In this document: positions 19,061 through 26,428 of the stretch, in pieces | Position numbering within the stretch: the stretch's first letter is position 1 | Layout: the number at the start of each line of letters is the position of its first letter | Assembly: GCF_037031285.1 (NCBI RefSeq) | Contig: NZ_JAYEZO010000001.1 | Location: forward strand, 1,116,001 to 1,180,000 | Reading direction: 5' to 3' | Source of the DNA: Halobellus sp. LT62 | GTDB lineage: Archaea; Halobacteriota; Halobacteria; Halobacteriales; Haloferacaceae | DNA length: 64,000 nucleotides | Position numbers and translations under genes: made by a program | The notes under the pieces: generated by a model | Seen by the model: the letters and a program-made list of their open reading frames with translations, nothing else | Databases searched by the model: none | What the model was told of the DNA's origin: nothing

Positions 19061-19374
19061 AACGACTATAACGAATTCAACGAGCAAAACGAACAGAACG
19101 AGAAAAATGAATGGATTGAACGCATTCTGAGGAACGAACTGGTTGAGGATGGGCTGGCCGGCTTGTACTCGATGAACAGAACGAGTGAAACGAACGTAAC
19201 GAATAGAACGAATGTATTGATGGAAACGAGTGGGTTTGCCTCAACGAGCGAAACGAACAATTGGTTTTAACATCGTAGTATTCCTCTCACCGAGTGAAAC
19301 ACCCTCACCGAACCAAACGAACAGAACAAGCAAAACGAACGAAATGAACATAACGAGAGACACGAAGAAAATGA
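19061..19374 (+). repeat. 9-bp-period AACGA array upstream of parA
   Basis: The pentamer AACGA, or a one- or two-base variant, recurs every 9 bases in three blocks. Block 1: 19061, 19070, 19079, 19088, 19097, with variants at 19106 and 19115, then 19133. Block 2: variant at 19171, then 19180, 19189, 19198, 19207, variant 19216, 19225, 19243, 19252. Block 3: variants at 19289, 19298, 19307, then 19316, 19325 (variant), 19334, 19343 (variant), 19352, 19361 (variant) and 19370, the last covering the parA ATG. The spacing between blocks is not a multiple of 9. This fits a centromere and/or operator bound by the ParA partner protein; function is inferred. Confidence 0.8.
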
Positions 19375-20186
19375 CCGACAATACCGCACGAGTTACGGTG
19401 GCGAATCAAAAAGGCGGCGCGGGGAAGACAACCGACGTTATTCACACAGGCGGCGCACTCTCCGCCCGAGGCCACAACGTCCTCCTCGTCGATATCGACT
19501 ACCACGGAGGGCTCACCTGCTCGCTTGGCTACAACGATCTGTACTACGATACCGACCGCACAACGCTGTTCGACGTCCTCGACTTCGATCAGATGGGGTC
19601 AGTGAACGACATCATCGTCGAGCACGAGGAATTCGACATCCTCCCCGCGAGCGAGAAGCTCGCGAACAACAAGAACATCCAGACGCTGCTTGAGGCGCCG
19701 AAGAGCCGAGAACGGTTGGGGATGACACTCGATGAACTCGATACAAATTACGACTACATCATCGTTGACACGCCGCCATCTCTGAACGTCCTCACCGATA
19801 ATGCCCTCGTCGCGACTGGCAACGTCGTCATCCCCGTCATTCCCGAGAAACTCAACGCCAACAGCCTCCAAATTTTCGCGAAGCAGTTGGGCTCTCTTGA
19901 ACCGGCATACGGGGACATTAACCGGCTTGCGATTGTCTGCAACCGTGTCGAGCAGAACAGTGAGCACCGCGACACCATCGAGGAGATCAAATCGGCGTAC
20001 TCGCTTCCAGTCTTTGAGATCTCGAAGCGGACCGATCTTTCCCAGTCGATCGGCGAAGGTGTGTCTGTTTTCGGCTTCGCCAAGGAGAACAAGCGCGTTG
20101 AGGATGCACGCGATCTGTTCAACGATATCGCCGACCTGTTCGATGAAACGTTTGAGAAGACAGCTCCTGAGGGGGTGACAGTATGA
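19371..20186 (+). CDS. parA: ParA-family partition ATPase
   Basis: A 271-residue ParA/Soj-type ATPase. It opens with VTVANQKGGAGKTTDVIHTG, the deviant Walker A with the signature lysine, then LLVDIDYHGGLT (A' motif) and YIIVDTPPSLNVLTDN (Walker B). The ATG at 19371 places the P-loop about 10 residues from the N-terminus; an ATG at 19344 would add nine residues that are encoded by the repeat array. By family it uses ATP to move or position plasmid or chromosome DNA together with a centromere-binding partner. The next gene overlaps it by 4 bases and is the likely partner. Because the last repeat of the array covers the start codon, the partner may also repress this operon. Confidence 0.9.
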   Translation: MTDNTARVTVANQKGGAGKTTDVIHTGGALSARGHNVLLVDIDYHGGLTCSLGYNDLYYDTDRTTLFDVLDFDQMGSVNDIIVEHEEFDILPASEKLANNKNIQTLLEAPKSRERLGMTLDELDTNYDYIIVDTPPSLNVLTDNALVATGNVVIPVIPEKLNANSLQIFAKQLGSLEPAYGDINRLAIVCNRVEQNSEHRDTIEEIKSAYSLPVFEISKRTDLSQSIGEGVSVFGFAKENKRVEDARDLFNDIADLFDETFEKTAPEGVTV

Positions 20187-20590
20187 CCGACGGCTGGGGC
20201 GACGCGTCCGGCATCGAAGGGAACTACGAAGACGAGGCCGATGAAGCCGATTCCAGCGAAACGAGTGAGTTGAGTGAAACGGTGGAAACCAGTTCATCGA
20301 CAGAAACGACCGAATCGAATTCAACGAGTGGAACGAACGAAACGAGCAAAACGAAGACAAACATCAAGGACGAGTGGAATGGACGGACGATCTACATTCC
20401 CGACGATGTACTCGACCAGATGGAAGATACCTATCTTGAGTCCCAACTAAAGCTCCGAAAGGCGGGTCAGGACGAGTTTAAGAAGAATCGCCACTTCTAC
20501 CCGCTACTGGTGCAGTTTGGCGTTGAGGCGCTCTCTGATGCGGGTGCTGAGGAAATTCAGGCTCGACTATCTGAACTTGGTGACGAATGA
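20183..20590 (+). CDS. ParA partner, putative centromere-binding protein
   Basis: A 135-residue acidic protein overlapping parA by 4 bases. Residues about 24-60 are a low-complexity Ser/Thr/Glu linker with a three-residue beat (SET, VET, TET, NET, SKT). The C-terminal half (EWNGRTIYIPDDVLDQMED, then a Lys/Arg-rich helix and FYPLLVQFGVEAL) could be a small DNA-binding dimer such as a ribbon-helix-helix type: a strand followed by two helices. I do not recognise a named family. Position and length match the small centromere-binding partners of archaeal and plasmid ParA proteins (SegB or ParG-like role). The DNA encoding the linker repeats the AACGA array found before parA. Confidence 0.7.
   Translation: MTDGWGDASGIEGNYEDEADEADSSETSELSETVETSSSTETTESNSTSGTNETSKTKTNIKDEWNGRTIYIPDDVLDQMEDTYLESQLKLRKAGQDEFKKNRHFYPLLVQFGVEALSDAGAEEIQARLSELGDE
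20260..20354 (+). repeat. Second 9-bp-period AACGA array, inside the ParA partner gene
   Basis: Within the partner gene the pentamer AACGA or a variant occurs at 20260, 20269 (variant), 20278 (variant), 20287 (variant), 20296 (variant), 20305, 20314 (variant), 20323, 20332, 20341 and 20350, with no break in the 9-base register. Nine bases are three codons, so the repeats are read as the S/T-E-T linker. The motif and period are the same as in the array before parA. Confidence 0.8.
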
Positions 20591-20788
20591 CCCCGCCCCG
20601 CCGGAGAACTCTAGGACCCGTTCCAAAGCCTCGGAGGATAGCATTGATGCGTGATTTCTGTTCAATTCATCTCTCCTGAATCTCAATCGAGGTGGATCTC
20701 TCCTGTCGGCTTTGAGCTGGGTACCCTTCCGCAATTTTCCGGATGTCGTTCTCTCCGTCTAGAAAAAGTACGCCCCTTGAGGTGAGTT

Positions 20789-21220
20789 TCAGATCCGTCC
20801 GTTCGGCCGCTCGACACCTTCGGCGGCCTTGATTCCGTCTGTTTTCTCGACTTCGGCGAATAGCTCTCGGTACGCATCGGGCTCGAAGAGATTGTTCCGG
20901 TCGAACAGCTCGCGGGCGGCGTCGGTGAGCTGAAAGAATCGGTATGGTTGGCCTCGTTCGAGCCCTTCACGATCTCGTTCGATGGCCTCGATTAGTCCCA
21001 CCTCCTCCAGCCGGATGAGGTGGTCGGTGAGCGTCGACGCGGCGACGCTCGGGTTGTAGTATTCGAGTTCCTTCTTCGAGGGCGCGCCTTTCGGATGACC
21101 GACGATCGTCCCGATGATATTCGCGCGGGTCGTGTCGTCGAGGACACTCAACGCTGTGATCGGATCGAGGCCGGCCGTGTTCTCGGCTGGCGTGAGCGGG
21201 GTGGCGTCAGGCCGGGACAT
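20789..21220 (-). CDS. ArsR-like winged-helix regulator
   Basis: A 143-residue one-domain transcription regulator. Residues about 18-100 form a winged helix: LDPITALSVLDDTTRANIIG, then ELEYYNPSVAASTLTDHLIR as the helix-turn-helix, LEEVGLIEAIERD, and a wing ending YRFFQLTDAAREL. No metal-binding cysteines are present, so it is not a classical metal sensor. It starts with ATG at 21220 and diverges from the 191-residue gene at 21353; the 132-base gap is the natural place for a shared operator. It ends convergent to the ParA partner gene about 200 bases away. Confidence 0.75.
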   Translation of the reverse strand: MSRPDATPLTPAENTAGLDPITALSVLDDTTRANIIGTIVGHPKGAPSKKELEYYNPSVAASTLTDHLIRLEEVGLIEAIERDREGLERGQPYRFFQLTDAARELFDRNNLFEPDAYRELFAEVEKTDGIKAAEGVERPNGRI

Positions 21221-21352
21221 TGTGTATCAGTGTTTGTTCCTCGGTCGGATAACCATTTCGGTGAAATCCGAAGTGGTAGACAGAGTGCTTGGGTATTCCA
21301 CTTCCGGTCGTATTTCCGTACCGTTAGGTGGCGGTAGTGAATCCTGCCCAGT

Positions 21353-21928
21353 ATGAACAACGACGACGCTACTCGTACCGTCATCGACAAATTGGGTGAC
21401 CAGCCGGGCGAGACGCTCACACCAGAACGGGTCGAGGCGATCCAGACCGCGATGCACGAGGACCTCGGACGATTCATCAACAACACGTCCTACTTTGTTC
21501 TCGGTTCCTACGGTGAGGAGGAGCGGCCACGATTGGAGGCTGTTCGCGACCAACTCGCGAGCGATGCCGCAGCCTCGAACTCCGATGACGGGGTCGACGC
21601 GTTCCTGATGGATGATATTCTGGATGTCTCGGAGTTCTTCACGTCGAAATTCAAGCTGCTGGTCAGCTACGCGGATCATATCGTGGGGGTGTGCGAACAC
21701 TCCCAAGGCGGGCACGCGTGGGAAGCGGGCTACATCGATCAGCCGACCTATCGGGATCGGACGCGAGCCTTCTATCGAACTTACGAGACTGAGGAGGACC
21801 AGTACGCGGCCTACGACGGGATGTTCGCACACTATCTCCTCTCGATGGAGCGAGTGGGCCGTGCGTACACGTGGACGACGCCCGAGGAACTTCGTGACTA
21901 TGTTGAGGATGCCTACGCGCCCGACTGA
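21353..21928 (+). CDS. Unknown protein with NDT/TIR-like nucleotide-binding pattern
   Basis: A 191-residue soluble protein, family not recognised with certainty. Its core alternates strands and helices: YFVLGSYGEEERPRLEAVR, then AFLMDDI, then ADHIVGVCEHSQGGHAWEAG (residues about 107-126). The last phrase resembles the nucleoside 2-deoxyribosyltransferase and TIR-like pattern in which a Glu (here Glu124, in WEAGY) attacks an N-glycosidic bond in a nucleoside or NAD. The N-terminal 40 residues are helical and the C-terminal 50, with Tyr and acidic residues, are also helical. It diverges from an ArsR-like regulator. An enzymatic role on a nucleotide is an inference from this pattern only. Confidence 0.5.
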   Translation: MNNDDATRTVIDKLGDQPGETLTPERVEAIQTAMHEDLGRFINNTSYFVLGSYGEEERPRLEAVRDQLASDAAASNSDDGVDAFLMDDILDVSEFFTSKFKLLVSYADHIVGVCEHSQGGHAWEAGYIDQPTYRDRTRAFYRTYETEEDQYAAYDGMFAHYLLSMERVGRAYTWTTPEELRDYVEDAYAPD

Positions 21929-22136
21929 TTTGGGCTTCTCAAGTCAAATCTATGCTGACTCCGCTGCTCAGGAGTGGTAACACTATTCAGCATCGCCAGA
22001 CTCCATTCCATATCTTACATTCGGCTGATAGACACGACTCAGAGTGCTCAAAGGATGCTTCTTTCGTGAAACTCACCACGAATCGGGGACAGTAGTTGAG
22101 GCTGGCGTTCTCAATGCATATGGTAGTCTGGCGTAG

Positions 22137-22147
22137 TTCATAAATAG
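22137..22147 (+). promoter_or_regulatory. TATA box of the UPF0175/PIN module
   Basis: TTCATAAATAG lies about 28-35 bases before the ATG at 22175, the distance expected for a leaderless haloarchaeal transcript starting at or near the ATG. This supports that ATG over the codon four triplets upstream. Confidence 0.55.
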
Positions 22148-22174
22148 TATGAAGCCGTAATCTTGGATAGAACG

Positions 22175-22543
22175 ATGGCACGAATCACCGGCTCCTATCC
22201 AGACGATCTTGACCTCCTCATCGAAGGTGCTGTCGAGGCTGGGGTGTTTGGGGGCAAAAGCGATGCATTACGCGAGTTCGTCCGTGAGTACTTCGAGGAC
22301 CACGAAAACGAGCGCATTGCAGCTGCAGTTGCTCTCTACGAACGCGAGCGAATCACGCTCGGCGAGGCAGCGAGACTCGCTGCTGTCGACCGATGGACGA
22401 TGCGTGACATCCTCCGTGAACACGGGGTCGAACTTCGTCTCGGTCTCGATGACGAGGACGACGCAGCCTACGAGGTAGAGGCAGCGAAAGAACTCGAATT
22501 CGATGATGAAGACTCGGACGACGAGGAGTCACGTGCGAAATGA
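22175..22543 (+). CDS. UPF0175-family antitoxin-like protein
   Basis: A 122-residue protein. Residues 1-45 resemble a ribbon-helix-helix DNA-binding unit (ARITGSYPDDLDLLIEGA, KSDALREFVREYFED). Residues about 45-85 form the UPF0175 helix-turn-helix (AAVALYERERITLGEAARLA, DRWTMRDILREHGVELR). The tail is very acidic (DDEDSDDEESRAK). In archaea such proteins pair with PIN-like toxins and act as antitoxins and repressors. It overlaps the next gene, a PIN-like protein, by 4 bases, as expected. Its own frame is intact although the toxin is not. Confidence 0.8.
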   Translation: MARITGSYPDDLDLLIEGAVEAGVFGGKSDALREFVREYFEDHENERIAAAVALYERERITLGEAARLAAVDRWTMRDILREHGVELRLGLDDEDDAAYEVEAAKELEFDDEDSDDEESRAK

Positions 22544-23046
22544 CAGGCGACGGTGTTCCAGCAACCCCGAGCGTCCTGAACACGACTGTCCTCTCGAATT
22601 TTGCCTACATCGACCAGCTGTGGGTGGTTGCAGGGCTCTCTGGAATCTGTGCGGCTCCAGTCGTTCGCGAGGAACTCGAACGCGGCGTCGATAACCATCC
22701 GTATCTCCAGTCCGCTCTTGACTTCTTGGACGACGAAATTCCGGTCACGACGATTTCGGACACCGTCGCAAACAGAGAGGCAGTTGTCAGTAGCCATCTT
22801 GATCCCGGCGAGGCACAGGCGTTCGCCGTGGCAGACGCACGCGACGGTCGCTTGCTAACTGACGACGGGGATGCTCGCTCGTTTGCGAAAGACTAGGGTG
22901 TGACCGTTGTTGGGTCGGTCGGCGTCCTGTTGGCTGCTATTGATTCTGGAAAAATCGATGAAGCAACTGCTGACAAATGGCTGTCGACGTGGATCGATGA
23001 GATCGGTTGCTATGTCCCGTACCGAACGATTTCAGAGTATCGCTGA
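22540..23046 (+). pseudogene. PIN-like (DUF3368-type) toxin interrupted by an amber codon
   Basis: The frame from 22540 encodes VLNTTVLSNFAYIDQLWVV, a VREELERGV block, and GEAQAFAVADARDGRLLTDD, the order of acidic residues of the PIN-like DUF3368 family. It stops at TAG (22894-22896) after RSFAKD, but the same frame continues without a break as GVTVVGSVGVLLAAIDSGKI to TGA at 23044-23046. The family normally has a full-length product with a Gln or similar residue just before this GVTVVG block, so a CAG to TAG change is the simplest explanation. The remaining 118-residue product keeps most acidic residues but lacks the last strands and helices. Probably inactive. Confidence 0.75.
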
Positions 23047-23062
23047 CAACGCTGACTGTAGC

Positions 23063-23093
23063 CTCAACTTTCTCAGGTCCGAGAGTAGTTGAG
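23063..23093. terminator. Inverted repeat after the toxin gene
   Basis: CTCAACT (23063-23069) and AGTTGAG (23087-23093) form a 7-bp stem that can extend inward through TTCTC/GAGAG with a small mismatch. It lies 17 bases after the last stop of the PIN gene, so a transcription end or RNA-stabilising hairpin is likely. A second short stem, TTGAGA/TCTCAA, begins at 23090. Confidence 0.4.
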
Positions 23094-23372
23094 ATTGGTC
23101 GTCTCAATCCATACGGTTCTCGAACTGGGTTGTAGCTATGGACGAGGTACTCCTTCGACGTTTTCGTCGCTTTCACCCCTGACAACAGACGAGACAGGAG
23201 GGCTGTCCGTTCGATGGAGATCAGTCTATTGAGTTGATGTCAAAGTCGTGAATGGACGTGCTGATACTGGTCAAACCGTCAAAATGTGCTCTACTCATTC
23301 CACGTGAGTTGGCCGACGGTTGGAAACTCAACCTTCGCTGTTTGGGGTGGGTTGTAGTATCGAGACTTGATC
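23094..23372. other. Gene-free stretch with decayed sequence
   Basis: No convincing gene. The first 30 bases resemble, imperfectly, a stretch near 22095-22125 before the UPF0175 gene (GTAGTTGAG, TGG, CTCAAT and CATA in the same order), so the toxin module may be bounded by diverged direct repeats. Near 23320-23335 there is a short GGTTG/CAACC stem. The stretch ends where the truncated PIN gene loses homology. Confidence 0.4.
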
Positions 23373-23783
23373 TCATAGTACCCGAATTCGGGCATTCGAA
23401 TCGAACAATCGAACTGCCAATGCGACCAACGCAGCATCCAGCCAGTTGTTCGTCTCTGGATACTTGCTCTGTTGGTTGAGAAACTCATCTGCCACGAATC
23501 GTGCTTTCTCAACTGGTCCAGCGCTACTATCAAACCCTTTTGTCCGATCACTTGGCAGCGGTGGGGCTACCCGAAGCCATCCCTCTTCGATAGCCGTATC
23601 GAGGTACGGATTTGTCGGTGAGTCGGCACTCCCCGTATCAGCTAGCTCGTGGTAGACTGCTGCTGGTACCCAAATTTCTGTACCGGCATCTTCTACGGCG
23701 GCCTTGAGATTCTGTAACCACGGACTGGGATGCTTCCCTAAATTCCGAAACATCACCGTGTCCGCAATGTTCGCAGTGTACAT
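23373..23783 (-). pseudogene. PIN-domain protein truncated at its C-terminus
   Basis: The 136-residue frame starts at ATG 23783 with ANIADTVMFRNLG, the first Asp of a PIN ribonuclease domain, followed by WVPAAVYHELADTG, AIEEGWLRVAPPLP and NNWLDAALVALAVRLFDSN. PIN proteins of this family continue with a strand and a further acidic motif after this point; here the frame ends at TGA within a few residues (ARIRVL) and the following DNA does not resemble the family. The last part of the active site is therefore missing. It lies 14 bases after the stop of its probable regulator partner, which is itself truncated. Confidence 0.6.
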
Positions 23784-23797
23784 CCTCGACGTTCGGT

Positions 23798-24295
23798 CTA
23801 CTTGTCGACGAATTCCTCGAGGAGGTCGCCGTCGTCCGCATCGAACTCATCCGGTGTGTAAGTCGTCGGGGACGATTCGTCGGCCCCGAGCTCGAGAATC
23901 GAATAGAGCGCTTCGATGAGATCATACACAGTTCCAGAAGAAAGGTCAGTGAGGCTTACGATCTGCCGGATTGTAACGTCGCCCTCACTGTGTGCTTTCA
24001 CGAGATCGTATGCGAGTGCGAACGTGACGATCCCATGGTCTTCGAGGACCCGTTCGATAGCTGGGTACTCGTTCTTCTGGGCGATCACCTCGATAATCCC
24101 GGGAGTGATCGAGACTTCCGTCTCGCGGATCGTCAACGTTAGTTCGAACTCCTCAGCGGTGTATACGGTAGTCCCCGCTTCGTTACCGACCTTGCTGATT
24201 AGGCCCGCTTGCTCCAGCTTGTGCAGGTAGTCGTATACCGTCTTTTTGGAGACGGTCGTTGTTTCGACGAGTTCGGGGCCTGTTGTAGTCTCTGA
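23798..24295 (-). pseudogene. 5'-truncated HTH regulator (DUF7437-like) of the PIN gene
   Basis: Open sequence on the minus strand encodes VSKKTVYDYLHKLEQAGLI (a winged helix), a VYTAEEFELTLTIRE hinge, and a second domain with VTFALAYDLVKAHSEGDVT and SSGTVYDLIEALYSI. This is the two-part layout of haloarchaeal DUF7437-type regulators that precede PIN genes. A TAA lies directly upstream of the first preserved helix, near 24295, and no ATG or GTG falls between it and the winged helix; the first possible start is a TTG at 24136, after the DNA-binding domain. The N-terminal helices are lost. Confidence 0.55.
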
Positions 24296-24375
24296 TTATA
24301 ATCGATTGGGGTGAGCGGCTCCACGTGAACTGCTCCGAGGAGGCTCAAACGAGGAGGCAACGGTGGAACGACGAA

Positions 24376-25236
24376 TTAGGTCTCGACTCGGAATCGAATC
24401 TCGATCTCGTCTGCATCCCTGACTACGATACCCTCATCCGTTTCGGTCACGGTAGATTGGCTCCCAACGAGTCGGTCTCGAAGCGCGTCGAGTGCCTGTG
24501 TCCCCGGGAGGACTACCTCGAACCAGGCTAATCCTCGGCCATTGCTTGGACCTGTCCGATGGTGCCACGTGTTCGCCCCGATGTGATGGTGGTACCCTCC
24601 GGCAGACACGAAGTGTGCGTTTGGCCAGGTTGCTTGCACCTCGAACCCGAGAGTGTCTACGTAGAAGTCCCTGAATGCGTCGAGCGAGGAGACTTCGAGA
24701 TGGATATGGCCGACGTCTGTTCCCGGCGGTGCCCGAGCTCCACCACTACCAGCGGCTTCGATTCTATCGAGATCGAGTCGGTCGGAGCCGATTCTGATCC
24801 TCCCATTGTCGTCGATGGACCACTCGTCGCGGGGGAAGTCCCGGTAGATCTCAACGCCGTTCCCCTCGGGGTCTGTGAGATACAGCGCCTCGCTGACGAG
24901 ATGGTCAGACGAACCACCGAGCTGCCAGTGCTCTCGTATCCGACCGAGCGCGTCACCGAGCGCCTCGCGTGAGGGCACTCTGAATGCATTGTGGTAGAGC
25001 CCGGTGCCCGATCGGTGACGCTTCAGAGCATCTTCCGCTCCCTCCAGGACGAGCAGTGACGTGTCGTCCACGCCGAGAATGGCGGTCGTGTCGCTTGTGT
25101 GGAGCACACTGAGACCGACGACATCCCGGTAGAACCCGGTCATCTCAGCGAGCTCCGCGACGCGAAGCGCAGTCCGGCCGATACGGGTTCCTTGCGGGAG
25201 TGCGTCTGCATTTTCTTGATTCGCTTGGGTGAACAT
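24376..25236 (-). CDS. VOC-family ring-cleavage dioxygenase/glyoxalase (CatE-like)
   Basis: A 286-residue protein with two vicinal-oxygen-chelate modules (residues about 18-130 and 150-280). The first has TALRVAELAEMTGFYRDVVG, the second GHIHLEVSSLDAFRDFYVD, then GGYHHHIGANTW and WFEVVLPG, giving His, His and Glu metal ligands as in CatE/YfiE dioxygenases. The ATG at 25236 was chosen; the open frame upstream adds 17 residues inside the end of the DoxX gene. It follows DoxX by 10 bases and is the last gene of the HxlR-linked operon. A role in removing catechol or quinone-like compounds fits the context but is inferred. Confidence 0.85.
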   Translation of the reverse strand: MFTQANQENADALPQGTRIGRTALRVAELAEMTGFYRDVVGLSVLHTSDTTAILGVDDTSLLVLEGAEDALKRHRSGTGLYHNAFRVPSREALGDALGRIREHWQLGGSSDHLVSEALYLTDPEGNGVEIYRDFPRDEWSIDDNGRIRIGSDRLDLDRIEAAGSGGARAPPGTDVGHIHLEVSSLDAFRDFYVDTLGFEVQATWPNAHFVSAGGYHHHIGANTWHHRTGPSNGRGLAWFEVVLPGTQALDALRDRLVGSQSTVTETDEGIVVRDADEIEIRFRVET

Positions 25237-25246
25237 CCGTTCCTCT

Positions 25247-25666
25247 TTAGAGTCCGATGTTGAGTGCGTAGGGCCAGTCGGTTCCACTCAGCGCACCGAA
25301 TACGAGCGCGGCTCCGAAGAGCGCAGCGTTCTTCAGGAAGTTCGTCATCTCGGACTGGCGCTGTTCGGGATCCTCGACCGTCCAGAAGTCGTGCATGACC
25401 GGCGTTACGCCCAGGAAGAACAGGGCGATGACCGCCGCACCGATGAATGGGTATACCCCGAGGATGATGGCGAGTCCGCCCACGATGAGCATGAGGCCGG
25501 ACCCCGCAACGGATAGCCGGGGGGCGGGGATGCCCTTTGAGGCAGCGTAGCCACTCATTCCCTCCAGCCCGATGAAGTGGTTCAGTCCCATAAACCCGAG
25601 CACTGCGCCGAAGATGAGGCGGCCAATCAAGAAGGCAAGCCCACCACCGGCAGTTTCCAGAGCCAT
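25247..25666 (-). CDS. DoxX-family membrane protein
   Basis: A 139-residue integral membrane protein with four hydrophobic segments, at about residues 9-30, 55-72, 73-90 and 112-130. LIFGAVLGFMGLNHFIG and a conserved FWTVEDPEQR loop are typical of the DoxX/DoxD family, which is related to a subunit of thiosulfate:quinone oxidoreductase and is often placed with detoxification enzymes. Its start codon shares one base with the stop of the SDR gene, and the VOC gene follows 10 bases later. Probably contacts the quinone pool; its substrate is unknown. Confidence 0.85.
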   Translation of the reverse strand: MALETAGGGLAFLIGRLIFGAVLGFMGLNHFIGLEGMSGYAASKGIPAPRLSVAGSGLMLIVGGLAIILGVYPFIGAAVIALFFLGVTPVMHDFWTVEDPEQRQSEMTNFLKNAALFGAALVFGALSGTDWPYALNIGL

Positions 25667-26367
25667 TATGCCTCCAGCTCCGGCTGACCGCCAGTCATCT
25701 GGACGATCTGGCCCGTAACACCCTCATTCGAGAGCAGGTGGGTGACTTCATCGACGATTGCCGCGGGGGCCGTCCACTCGGAGAAGTCGGCGTCCGGCAT
25801 CGCTTCGCGGTTCCCCGGCACGTCGATGAGGAACGGGGCGATCGCATTGACGCGAGCATCGAGTTCGACGTCGAGCGACTCGGTCAACGTTCGGACTGCA
25901 CCCTTGCCAACGTTGTAGGCCAGTGTGCCCGGGACCGGATCGATTGCTCGGTCGGAGCTGAACAGCACGATACCGCTGTGTTCACTGAGCTGGTCGGCGA
26001 ACGCCTTGACCGTCAGGAACGCCGTCGTTGCGTGGAGGCTGAGGGCAGATTCGAATGCGTCTCCATCGGTTTCGTTGATCCCGCCCATCGAGAACCCACC
26101 AGCGAGGCCGACGATGTGATCGACCGAGCCGTGTTCTTCGGTGACGGTCTCAGCGAACGCTTCGACCGCAGCTTGGTTGGTGAGGTCGACTTGGTGGTAT
26201 GACACCGCGTCGGCGTGCTCAGCGCTGGTTTCGACATCATCCCTTGCGGTTTCGGTAACGTAGGTGCCGATCACATCAGCGCCTTGGTCAACGAGCTGGT
26301 CCGTCACGTACGGGCCGATATTGCCGGTGGCACCGGTCACAAGCACCGTCGAGTTTTGTAGTTCCAT
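25666..26367 (-). CDS. Short-chain dehydrogenase/reductase
   Basis: A 233-residue SDR oxidoreductase. The cofactor loop is LVTGATGNIGPYV (TGxxxGxG type, NAD(P)H), followed by the VGLAGGFS block, where many SDRs have NNAG, and a Tyr/Lys pair in AYNVGKGAVRT. The catalytic Ser probably lies in IVLFSSDRA. The ATG at 26367 gives a normal SDR N-terminus; a longer frame exists but runs through the promoter. First gene of the operon SDR-DoxX-VOC, divergent from the HxlR regulator, from which it is separated by 61 bases. Confidence 0.88.
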   Translation of the reverse strand: MELQNSTVLVTGATGNIGPYVTDQLVDQGADVIGTYVTETARDDVETSAEHADAVSYHQVDLTNQAAVEAFAETVTEEHGSVDHIVGLAGGFSMGGINETDGDAFESALSLHATTAFLTVKAFADQLSEHSGIVLFSSDRAIDPVPGTLAYNVGKGAVRTLTESLDVELDARVNAIAPFLIDVPGNREAMPDADFSEWTAPAAIVDEVTHLLSNEGVTGQIVQMTGGQPELEA

Positions 26368-26379
26368 TACATTACCTAG

Positions 26380-26401
26380 TTGGCTGCCAAACCTTATATA
26401 G
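26380..26401. promoter_or_regulatory. Shared TATA element and palindrome between SDR and HxlR genes
   Basis: TTGGC-T-GCCAA (26380-26390) is a perfect inverted repeat. Directly next to it, TTATATAG (26394-26401) is nearly symmetric and lies about 27-30 bases from both the SDR ATG (26367, minus) and the HxlR ATG (26429, plus). One TATA region could therefore serve two leaderless transcripts running in opposite directions, and the palindrome would be a suitable site for the HxlR protein. Confidence 0.55.
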
Positions 26402-26428
26402 CTCAGGCAACAAGAGTATGACCAAGTA

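Noticed and set aside
19061-19374. The short repeats before parA considered as a CRISPR array.
   Set aside because: The repeat unit is 9 bases with no constant repeat of 25-40 bases and no spacers, and there are no cas genes.
22894-22896. In-frame TAG in the PIN-like gene read as a recoded amino acid (such as pyrrolysine).
   Set aside because: No pyrrolysine genes are in view, toxins are often lost by point mutation, and CAG to TAG is one step. A nonsense mutation is simpler.
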